16,906 nt of DNA, taken from JAWXBM01 sp037968555. Its GTDB lineage: Bacteria; Pseudomonadota; Gammaproteobacteria; Xanthomonadales; SZUA-36. Both the position numbers and the translations under genes were made by a program. The notes under the pieces were generated by a model. It had not been told where the DNA came from and ran no database searches. It was given only the letters and a program-made list of their open reading frames with translations. Below are positions 7,066 to 13,363 of the stretch, one piece after another. The DNA lies in assembly GCA_037968555.1 (NCBI GenBank), contig JBBKVS010000280.1, positions 1-16,906 on the forward strand. The letters are read 5' to 3'. The stretch's first letter is position 1, and each line of letters begins with the position of its first letter.

Positions 7066-7674
7066 TCAGTTGGCGCTGCAGCTCTGTTTGATACCAGGCG
7101 GCAGGGATTGCAGGATCTCGTTCAGGGCTTGTTGATGTGCGCTAACCAGGTCAGCCAGGCTGGCCGAGCTGACGGTTTTGCTGGATTCCAGTCTTAGAAC
7201 ATCTACCTGATCGCCACACCGCAGATTGCCTTCCAGTTGCATCAGTACAGACTCGGTTGCGCCGGAGCTGTCCTGTACTCCATAAAAAGCCTGCAATTCC
7301 AAATCCAGTGACCAGTCTCCCGGGCGAGCGATGCTGCCCATGCTGACGGTTTGGAACAGACCGGAATTCATCAGTGAGCGCCGGCTCAGCGAACTCATGA
7401 CTTCGGGCAGGTTATCCGTCCAATGCGCATTCGCCACCGGAAACAGCCGGGCCTTGCGACTCAGTACCTGGATATCATCGGTGTCCAGCCCGGGCACGGT
7501 GATCAATGTCAGCACCAGTCGCGGTGCTTTTGCTGCAGGAGCTATTGTCTGGCCGCCAGGTGGCTGCAACAAGTAAACTTCGCGGGCTGGCTTGTTGCTT
7601 TCCAGTACTCCGGCGCAGGCTGTCAGGCAGCTGAGCGCCAAACCCATCCAAAGAACTTTATTTGAAGCAGCCAT
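7066..7674 (-). CDS. PqiC-like ABC transport auxiliary lipoprotein
   Basis: A 202-residue lipoprotein with signal peptide and lipobox L17-T18-A19-C20, so C20 should be lipidated. The mature part resembles the ABC-type transport auxiliary lipoprotein (PqiC/YmbA) family: an early YLLQP strand, RLVLTLITVPG-like segment, and a region of LPEVMSSLSRRSLMNSGLFQTV in which the protein would pair with MCE partners. Absence of Asp at +2 (A21) favours outer-membrane sorting. It is the last gene of the Mla-like operon: the stop of the MlaD-like gene and its ATG are adjacent (TGA then ATG). It very likely forms the outer-membrane end of the lipid conduit, replacing the periplasmic carrier MlaC. It converges on the ligase gene with a gap of three bases. 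Confidence 0.85.
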   Translation of the reverse strand: MAASNKVLWMGLALSCLTACAGVLESNKPAREVYLLQPPGGQTIAPAAKAPRLVLTLITVPGLDTDDIQVLSRKARLFPVANAHWTDNLPEVMSSLSRRSLMNSGLFQTVSMGSIARPGDWSLDLELQAFYGVQDSSGATESVLMQLEGNLRCGDQVDVLRLESSKTVSSASLADLVSAHQQALNEILQSLPPGIKQSCSAN

Positions 7675-8613
7675 TCAGGGATTCACCTCCAGGGCATCAT
7701 TCGGTGGTCGGTGGATCAACTGCGAAGGATCATCCTGCAGCTGGCGAAGCAGTTTCTGCAATTCGCGCAATGAATTGCGCAAGTCGAAAATCATTTCCGG
7801 TGCCTGGCCCAGACCATTATCGATGAAGTGTTCAAACTCAGCTTCATTGGCACTGATCAAATCATCCAGCCGGGCGCTGAGTTGTTCGGCATTGATGGCG
7901 GTCTGACGGGTGTGCACCAAAGTTTCCGACAATTCGGGTTTTAACTGTGCAACTGCAGCATTCAGTTCATTGACCAGCTTCTTTGCATCGCCCAGTAAGC
8001 TTTGCACGTTGCCAGGCAGGGCAGCCCAGGCCGCACGATCTTCTGCCAGGGCTGTAGTCAGGCTTTCCAGATTGGCCAGCGACTGGCTAATGGCAGCCCG
8101 GTTTTCCGGCCCCAGCAACATGTTGGTTTGATCCAGGGCGGCATTGAGCTTGGAAATGGTATCCGGTGCTTGTGCCAGCATGGCGGATAAACCGGTTTGC
8201 CTGACTGGGATCAGGGGATGATGGTCATCATCATCTGAATGCACCAAAGGCGCATGCTGTCCCGGTTGAGCGGAAATATTGATGACGTTGACACCGGTAA
8301 TGCCCTGCGACGCCAGGCTGGCATAAGTGCCCTGGTCAATGGGCGTGTCGGCAAGGATTTCGATATCAACCCGTACTTTTACCGGATCACCCGGCAGCAG
8401 ATCCATGCTCGATACCCTTCCTACGCTGACCCCCATGAAATACACTGGACCGCCCAGCGACAGGCCGCTGATATCACGTTCGAACAATACGGAATAATCA
8501 TTCATGGGCTCATTGCCCTTGGTGCCCGCCAACCACATGGCAAAGCTGGCCAGGGCCAGCAGGGCTACGCTGACAAATACTCCGACTGCCAGGCTGGGAT
8601 TACCTTTGAACAT
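7675..8613 (-). CDS. MlaD family (MCE domain) lipid-transport protein
   Basis: A 312-residue inner-membrane-anchored periplasmic protein of the MCE family, which forms hexameric rings that carry phospholipids or other lipids between membranes. One N-terminal TM helix (about 8-29), an MCE domain (about 38-118, with ISGLSLGGPVYFMGVSVGRV and ASQGITGVNVINI typical of the family), then a long helical region of about 150 residues with many Leu, Gln and Glu, likely the coiled-coil tube or linker. Between them is an unusual SDDDDHH stretch (126-132). The start at 8613 is chosen because GGGAG lies five bases upstream and the TM begins at once; it overlaps the end of the ATPase gene by 14 bases. A longer start at 8658 would add a cysteine-containing non-membrane leader and is less likely. 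The gene follows the ATPase and precedes the lipoprotein. Confidence 0.9.
   Translation of the reverse strand: MFKGNPSLAVGVFVSVALLALASFAMWLAGTKGNEPMNDYSVLFERDISGLSLGGPVYFMGVSVGRVSSMDLLPGDPVKVRVDIEILADTPIDQGTYASLASQGITGVNVINISAQPGQHAPLVHSDDDDHHPLIPVRQTGLSAMLAQAPDTISKLNAALDQTNMLLGPENRAAISQSLANLESLTTALAEDRAAWAALPGNVQSLLGDAKKLVNELNAAVAQLKPELSETLVHTRQTAINAEQLSARLDDLISANEAEFEHFIDNGLGQAPEMIFDLRNSLRELQKLLRQLQDDPSQLIHRPPNDALEVNP
7683..7690 (-). promoter_or_regulatory. Full-length Shine-Dalgarno site of the lipoprotein gene
   Basis: On the minus strand this reads GGAGGTGA, complementary over eight bases to the usual 3' end of 16S rRNA, with eight bases to the ATG at 7674. It is embedded in the last codons of the MlaD-like gene (Leu-Glu-Val-Asn-Pro), so the lipoprotein may be translated more strongly than by coupling alone. 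Confidence 0.65.
8217..8235. repeat. Seven-base inverted repeat inside the MlaD-like gene
   Basis: GATGATG (8217-8223) and CATCATC (8229-8235) with a five-base loop. On the coding strand the repeat encodes part of the Asp-Asp-Asp-Asp-His-His run. It may be only a by-product of repeated GAT/CAT codons; it is not followed by a T run. Confidence 0.5.
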
Positions 8614-9418
8614 GTCTGCTCCCTGCCTGGCGTGCACGCACGGCCCTGGGATCACCAAAATAGGACTGTATCCAGGCGTGGGGATGTTCCACCAGTCTTT
8701 CGGGTGTATCCACTACGATTCCCTTGTCTATCAATACCGCAATGCGGTCGCAAATGCTGAACAGGCTGTCCACATCGTGAGTCACCATGACCACCGTCAG
8801 ATCGAGATTGTGTTGCAGGTACGATATCAGCTTATCGAATTCGGTGGCAGCAATGGGGTCCAGCCCGGCGGTGGGCTCATCCAGAAAAAGGATTTTGGGG
8901 TCCAGTGCCAAGGCCCGTGCCAGCGAGGCACGTTTGCGCATGCCGCCGGAAAGTTCATTGGGATATTTCGATGCCGCTTGCAGGGTCAGGCCGACCATGA
9001 ATATTTTCAGGCAGGCGATCTCGCGGCGCATATCCAGCGGAATATCCGAGTGCAGGGCGATGGGCAATTCGACGTTTTCCTGCACCGTCAGGCCGGATAT
9101 CAGTGCACCACCCTGGAACAGCACGCCCCATTGTTTACACGGTCCGGGTCGCTGGTAGCGGATGGCCTCGCCCAACACATCGATGCTGCCTTCATCAAAG
9201 TCATGCAGCCCCAGGATGCTGCGCAGTAACACCGATTTACCTGTGCCGGAACCACCCACCACGCCCAGGGTTTCGTCGCGGCGTACATTCAGGTTGAGAT
9301 TTTCGTGCACCGTCTGGCTACCGAAGCGGTTGATTAACTGACGTATCCGGATAACGTGTTCAAAGCCATCAGCAGAAATGTCGTTCAGTTGGGCAATGGC
9401 TGTTGGTGGATTTTCCAT
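8600..9418 (-). CDS. ABC transporter ATP-binding protein, MlaF family
   Basis: A 272-residue ABC ATPase that powers the MCE-type lipid transporter from the cytoplasmic face. Visible motifs: Walker A GGSGTGKS (55-62), Q-loop glutamine Q102 in LFQGGALISGL, signature LSGGM (156-160), Walker B ILFLDE (176-181), D-loop GLDP, and switch histidine H214 in VTHD. The FQ.GALFD/ISGLTV.ENV pattern is characteristic of the MlaF/Ttg2A group. The C-terminal tail (HPHAWIQSYFGDPRAVRAR) resembles the family tail that contacts the partner subunit. The ATG lies one base after the stop of the permease gene (TGATATG), so translation is probably coupled; no clear Shine-Dalgarno site is seen. The 3' end overlaps the MlaD-like gene. 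Confidence 0.94.
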   Translation of the reverse strand: MENPPTAIAQLNDISADGFEHVIRIRQLINRFGSQTVHENLNLNVRRDETLGVVGGSGTGKSVLLRSILGLHDFDEGSIDVLGEAIRYQRPGPCKQWGVLFQGGALISGLTVQENVELPIALHSDIPLDMRREIACLKIFMVGLTLQAASKYPNELSGGMRKRASLARALALDPKILFLDEPTAGLDPIAATEFDKLISYLQHNLDLTVVMVTHDVDSLFSICDRIAVLIDKGIVVDTPERLVEHPHAWIQSYFGDPRAVRARQAGSRHVQR

Positions 9419-9419
9419 A

Positions 9420-10538
9420 TCAAATGCCCAGGCGTGAGAACAGGATGGTGAAAAAGGCGTCGGCGATGATGACCAGGAATATGGACTGCACCACGGCGGT
9501 GGTGGTCAAGCGTCCCAGCTCTTCAGCTGATCCCTTGACCTGCATACCGCGCAGGGTTCCGGTGGCTGAAATCAACAGGGCGAAAAAGGGTGCTTTGATC
9601 AAGCCTACCCACAAGTCCATCATGACCACACTGGAGGCCACACGCTCATAAAACTGCACCAGGTTGATGTCCAGCACCATAACGCAGATAAAGGCTCCAC
9701 CTGCCAGGCCGGCCACATCGGCAAACAGCGTCAGAAATGGCATGGCAATAACCAACCCCAATACACGCGGTGCCACCAGAACCTGGTTGGGGTTCAGGCC
9801 CATGACCTGCAATGCATCGATTTCCTCATTCAGTTTCATGGTGCCTATTGAGGCTGCAAAGGCCGAGCCCGAACGGCCGGACACCATGATGGCCGCCAGC
9901 AATACACCAATCTCCCGTAATACTGAACTGGCTACCAGATCCACTACGAAAATGGTCACGCCGAATTTTTGCAATTGCCCGGCGCTCTGGTAGGCCAGCA
10001 CAACGCCCATCAAAAAGGAAACCACCATCACAATGGGTATGGCCTTGGCTCCGGTTTCGTTCACCTGCCGCAGTGTTTCGCCCACCATCAGCATGGATGG
10101 TTTACGCACGCCATTCAGTATCGCCTTGGCGATATCTCCAAAGTGCTCAAAGCCGCGCAGGGTAGCGCTGCCGATTTTCTCCAGCTGATGCTTGATCAAC
10201 TGGCGGGGTACGGGTTTGAAAAAATCCGGGTCGTATTCGTTAACTGCGGCCACATCGATTATGTGCTGCAGGAATTTGAGATGGCCCGCTTTGAAATCAA
10301 TGAATTCGGCTTTAAGCCCGTCTTCTTCCAGGTCCAGTGATTTGTCGTACAGCGCCCAGGCCCCAGCCAGGTCAAAGGCCTTCAAACCGCCACAGCGAAA
10401 CGCCACCTGCTCTATGTCAGCTATGGGCAGTGAGTTCAGTTCATTTTGTAATTGTGAGAGATTGGCAAACAGCCAGTCATTCTTCAGGCTGATAGACAGC
10501 AAATTGCCGCTGCGTTCTGCCGTCAGGAATTGGGTCAT
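9420..10538 (-). CDS. MlaE family lipid ABC permease with N-terminal STAS domain
   Basis: A 372-residue inner-membrane permease. Residues 1-110 form a STAS-like domain comparable to the separate subunit MlaB; the usual phospho-site loop D-S/T-x-G reads DLAG (56-59), so the Ser/Thr is replaced by Leu. Residues about 130-372 are the MlaE fold: an interfacial helix, then hydrophobic segments, with the signature LREIGVLLAAIMVSGRSG (208-224) and the cytoplasmic coupling helix NEEIDALQVMG (237-247). It is the first gene of a four-gene operon with ATPase, MCE protein and lipoprotein. The start at 10538 is supported by a GAGAGGGG run five bases upstream. The STAS-permease fusion and the absence of mlaC separate this from the E. 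coli mlaFEDCB type. Confidence 0.93.
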   Translation of the reverse strand: MTQFLTAERSGNLLSISLKNDWLFANLSQLQNELNSLPIADIEQVAFRCGGLKAFDLAGAWALYDKSLDLEEDGLKAEFIDFKAGHLKFLQHIIDVAAVNEYDPDFFKPVPRQLIKHQLEKIGSATLRGFEHFGDIAKAILNGVRKPSMLMVGETLRQVNETGAKAIPIVMVVSFLMGVVLAYQSAGQLQKFGVTIFVVDLVASSVLREIGVLLAAIMVSGRSGSAFAASIGTMKLNEEIDALQVMGLNPNQVLVAPRVLGLVIAMPFLTLFADVAGLAGGAFICVMVLDINLVQFYERVASSVVMMDLWVGLIKAPFFALLISATGTLRGMQVKGSAEELGRLTTTAVVQSIFLVIIADAFFTILFSRLGI

Positions 10539-10555
10539 TGCGCCCCTCTCTAAAT

Positions 10556-10570
10556 CCCGGTTGCGCCGGG
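10556..10570. other. Small hairpin in the leader of the lipid-transport operon
   Basis: CCCGG (10556-10560), five-base loop, CCGGG (10566-10570). It sits about 18 bases before the start codon of the permease gene, just upstream of its ribosome site. With a five-pair GC stem it could form in the mRNA leader, but no regulatory class is recognised. Confidence 0.3.
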
Positions 10571-10635
10571 TGTCAGGAGGAGTCTAGCAAATCAGCAGGG
10601 TATAGAGCCTGTTTCTACCCGATATGGCCGCGAAA

Positions 10636-10887
10636 TCAGCCGTGGCGACAATAGCGGACGAGCTTTTCAATCAGGCGGGAGGTCGAATTTTGGTACTGGT
10701 CGGAATTGGCCGCTGCAGCAGTGCTCGTAGCATGTATGCGGTTCAACACCGCTGGCAGTGCTCCCAGTAATCCCAGTTCCGGACCTCTGTAGGTGGTGAT
10801 GCGGTAGGGTGCAGACTGCTGTTGCCCACTCACGCAACGGAGTTTATCGGCCTGGAAATATGTGATTCTGATGGCTGAGACTGACAT
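10636..10887 (-). CDS. Small hypothetical protein (83 residues)
   Basis: An 83-residue protein I do not recognise. It has no signal peptide or membrane segment. It is basic, with two cysteines (in LRCVSG and RYCRHG), a central RGPELGLLGALPAVLNRIHA segment that could form an amphipathic helix, an Ala/Ser-rich middle, and a basic C-terminal helix (RLIEKLVRYCRHG). The main support for its being real is a perfect AGGAGG nine bases before the ATG, with an AT-rich promoter-like segment further upstream. It lies between the GST-like gene and the lipid-transport operon, all on the same strand, with about 97 bases to the permease start. Its composition is not that of a mere shadow since no gene lies opposite, but a chance open frame cannot be excluded. 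Confidence 0.55.
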   Translation of the reverse strand: MSVSAIRITYFQADKLRCVSGQQQSAPYRITTYRGPELGLLGALPAVLNRIHATSTAAAANSDQYQNSTSRLIEKLVRYCRHG

Positions 10888-10896
10888 GGTACTGGC

Positions 10897-10902
10897 CCTC
10901 CT
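10897..10902 (-). promoter_or_regulatory. Perfect Shine-Dalgarno site of the 83-residue protein
   Basis: AGGAGG on the minus strand, nine bases before the ATG at 10887. This site decides both the start and the reality of the small gene. Confidence 0.6.
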
Positions 10903-11120
10903 GGCCGACTGCTTTTCCCTGTGGGTTCGCCTTGGCAGACGAATGATTCAAGCTTATCAATGCAGAAAGCATGCCAAACAGTCTCGACTCTGTATTTTGA
11001 GCCGGATTATGATTATAAGCCACTGTATATATTGATAAATTAAAAGTCCATAAGGCCAAAGAGAAAGTTTATGGCAAGCCAATAGATTGACCTTTTTGGA
11101 ACAGAAACTGCCGTGTTTTG
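10903..11120. other. Non-coding, AT-rich upstream region
   Basis: About 220 bases without a convincing gene. Bases 10995-11075 are clearly richer in A and T than the surroundings. On the minus strand TATAAT is found at 11017-11012, a perfect -10 box with only a weak -35 (TTTATC at 16 bases); it would give the 83-residue gene a leader of about 118 bases. A weak inverted repeat CCATAA/TTATGG spans 11048-11074. No tRNA or known riboswitch is recognised. Confidence 0.5.
11012..11017 (-). promoter_or_regulatory. Possible -10 box upstream of the 83-residue gene
   Basis: TATAAT exactly on the minus strand inside an AT-rich segment. The -35 is poor, and AT-rich DNA gives such matches by chance, so this is tentative. 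Confidence 0.35.
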
Positions 11121-12092
11121 TCAGTCGTTTCCGGACTTGCTTAAAATCTGCCCAGCCTGGCGTTCGCTGTGGTACAGGCCTTCAATAAAGGCAGTGCTGA
11201 GCGGATAGCGGCTGCTCCAGTGGTTCACATCCGCCTGCATGGCCAAGGGTCTTTGCTCTTCTGGCAGACGTACGGCATCCGCCTGGCCACCGCCATAAGC
11301 TGCGGGCCACAGCCACAGGCCGTTGATGGCAGCGAAGGTGATATCGGTGTAATTCAACTGCTCTCCACCCAGTAACGACCGGCGTTGATCGGCCAGCAGT
11401 GATTCGCTGTGAGCCAGCAAATCATCCACGCCCAGTTTGGCTTTGTTGTAGCGCGCCGTACTGATCCGGAAAGCGCGTCGTATCAGCACACGCAGCAGCG
11501 GAAACAGAAGCCGCAGAGCCCATCTTTGCCAGGCGGGCACAGCTGGGTTATTGGCACCCCAGGCTTGCAAGGTCAACGACCGGTGCGGCAGCAGGTGGTA
11601 ATAGACCCAGACCTGCAGGTCGCGTCCGCAGCGATCAATCTGCTGTTCCAGTTCCAGTCGTGCCGCATCGGCCCTGAGAAATTCGCTGGCCGGATGCAAG
11701 GGGATCTGATACCGACCCCAGAGGTAACGCAGTATTTCTGCGGAATTGCCTATGGAGGTTTCAACCATACCGGTCTTGCAGCGCAGCCTGGGCACCGTGC
11801 GTCCCAGGAAAAATGCACCCAGAGTGCCACCACTGGTGCGTTCCTGGTAATCCAGTCCCAATCGGTCCAGGCACCAGCGGACTTTTTCCACGTAGTGGCT
11901 GGCGGAAATACTGTCCAGTATCAACTCGGGTCCACGGGGAGGCCGTATCATGCTGGCCAGCACCAGCAGCCAGCGCCACAGCAGTAGTACCCCGACCAGA
12001 CTGATGGCGGCAATCAGTGAAAGATCAGCGGCAGCGACCAGCAGCGGAGCGGCCAGCAAAAATACCGTGTTAAGTGCTCGGGAAGTATTCAT
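11121..12092 (-). CDS. Membrane-anchored glutathione S-transferase-like protein
   Basis: A 323-residue protein. The first 50 residues are hydrophobic, probably two TM helices (about 8-28 and 28-48), ending in IRPPRG. Then comes a GST-like thioredoxin-fold domain from about residue 55: LILDSISASHYVEKVRWCLDRLGLDY is the typical first strand, active-site turn and helix 1, followed by TVPRLRC, with the cis-proline, and TSIGNSAEILRYL. A helical C-terminal domain follows with LLGGEQLNYTDITFAA, typical of the second GST domain. It would sit on the cytoplasmic face of the inner membrane; the substrate is unknown. I chose ATG 12092; a TTG at 12128 would add 12 residues. No Shine-Dalgarno site is evident. 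It is divergent from the MFS gene at 12173, sharing an 80-base spacer. Confidence 0.8.
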   Translation of the reverse strand: MNTSRALNTVFLLAAPLLVAAADLSLIAAISLVGVLLLWRWLLVLASMIRPPRGPELILDSISASHYVEKVRWCLDRLGLDYQERTSGGTLGAFFLGRTVPRLRCKTGMVETSIGNSAEILRYLWGRYQIPLHPASEFLRADAARLELEQQIDRCGRDLQVWVYYHLLPHRSLTLQAWGANNPAVPAWQRWALRLLFPLLRVLIRRAFRISTARYNKAKLGVDDLLAHSESLLADQRRSLLGGEQLNYTDITFAAINGLWLWPAAYGGGQADAVRLPEEQRPLAMQADVNHWSSRYPLSTAFIEGLYHSERQAGQILSKSGND

Positions 12093-12172
12093 ATGGGGAA
12101 AATCGCAGTGACAGTTGTTGCCTGGCAATTTATCATGCCCGTGCGCCTTCAGACCCGCGAAACAATAAAATT

Positions 12173-13363
12173 ATGTCAACAAATGACAGCATAACTCGCT
12201 CCAAGCGGCGCCGCGGACTGGTCGGCGTTATTGTGGCCATGGCCATCGTCAACCTGGTCTACGGCATTACTTTTCCGCTGTTAGCACTGGTTCTGGATGC
12301 CCAGGGCGTGAGCAAGACTCTGATCGGCCTCAGCACGGTCAGCCAGGCAGTGGCCATATTGGCCATCGCTCCCTTCGCACCCATGTTGCTACAGCGTTTC
12401 GAACCCGCTCGTATCATGCAGACCGTGACCATCGTAGTTGCGGTATTACTGCTGGTGGCGGGCAGCTATCCCAATGTCTGGTTCTGGTTTCCCTTGCGCT
12501 TCCTGATCGGCGCATTCAATGCCATGTTGTGGATAGCCAGCGAAGCGTTGATCAATGAGCTGGCAGAAGAACGGACGCGGGGCAGGGTGATCGGAATTTA
12601 CGGCTCGGCCGGTGCTGCTGGTTTTGCGCTTGGGCCCTTGTTGCTGATTTTTACCGGTTCGCAGGGACTGCTGCCTTTTGCTGCAACCAGCAGCTTGATT
12701 CTGGCGGCTTCACTGCCGCTGTTTTTCGCCCACGGGCAGCGCATGCAAAAACACGAGCTTGCATCCGAGGGATTGTGGAAACTGTTCCTGCTGGCACCGG
12801 TGATTATGCTGGCCAATGTGACTTACGCTGCTGCTGCAGAATCCATGATCACTTTCTTTCCCCTGTTTGGTATACACCTCGGCAGTACGGAAGGATTCGC
12901 CTTGTTCCTGCTGACCATGTTGGGAGTGGGCAGCATGATTTTAAACCTGCCGCTGGGCTGGTTGGCGGATCACGTCAATCGCATGGGCTTGCTGTTGGCC
13001 TGCGTGGTTTTCACCATGCTGGGTTTGTTGCTGATGCCCTATGTGTTGCACAACAACATTTTGGCCACGCTATACTTTTTTGTGCTGGGCGGTGTAGAAG
13101 GAATGATCTATGCCCTGGGAGTGATACTCGTGGGCGAACGTTTCAAAGGCCATCAGCTGGCGATGGCCAGCACAGCATTCACCGCCTGCTGGGCAGTGGG
13201 TACCATCATTGGGCCTTTGCTGGCCGGAGCGGGTATGGACCATTGGGGCGCGGACAAGCTGCCGCTGATTATTTTCGGCTTCTTCCTGCTTTACCTGCCG
13301 CTGCCCTTGCGCGAGTGGCTGGCGCAGCGGCGGCAATCGCCGCCGCCAAACCCCACTGCCTAG
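12173..13363 (+). CDS. MFS transporter, second YcaD-like paralogue
   Basis: A 396-residue major facilitator superfamily protein with about 12 TM segments. It opens with a basic cytoplasmic stretch (RSKRRRG), and shows the same family marks as the transporter at 380-1624: ASEALINELAEERTRGRVIG after TM4, GWLADHVNRMG as motif A in the second half, and CWAVGTIIGPLLAGAGMD in TM11. Substrate unknown; drug or metabolite efflux is only a possibility. ATG 12173 is chosen, because the longer reading frame start at 12074 would run into the divergent GST-like gene and adds a non-membrane leader. No clear ribosome site is seen. Its TAG stop overlaps the stop codon of the opposite TPR gene. Confidence 0.87.
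   Translation: MSTNDSITRSKRRRGLVGVIVAMAIVNLVYGITFPLLALVLDAQGVSKTLIGLSTVSQAVAILAIAPFAPMLLQRFEPARIMQTVTIVVAVLLLVAGSYPNVWFWFPLRFLIGAFNAMLWIASEALINELAEERTRGRVIGIYGSAGAAGFALGPLLLIFTGSQGLLPFAATSSLILAASLPLFFAHGQRMQKHELASEGLWKLFLLAPVIMLANVTYAAAAESMITFFPLFGIHLGSTEGFALFLLTMLGVGSMILNLPLGWLADHVNRMGLLLACVVFTMLGLLLMPYVLHNNILATLYFFVLGGVEGMIYALGVILVGERFKGHQLAMASTAFTACWAVGTIIGPLLAGAGMDHWGADKLPLIIFGFFLLYLPLPLREWLAQRRQSPPPNPTA

Noticed and set aside
10844..11059. Minus-strand open frame of 71 codons upstream of the 83-residue gene
   Set aside because: No good ribosome site, it overlaps the promoter-like AT-rich segment and the start of the better supported small gene.
11097..11137. Possible terminator after the GST-like gene (GAAA..CTG / CAG..TTTC with a bulge)
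   Set aside because: The stem is imperfect and the T run lies on the wrong side for minus-strand transcription.
11409..11987. Plus-strand open frame of 192 codons inside the GST-like gene
   Set aside because: Antisense to a gene with clear GST motifs; the translation is Gln/His/Pro-rich without domain features.
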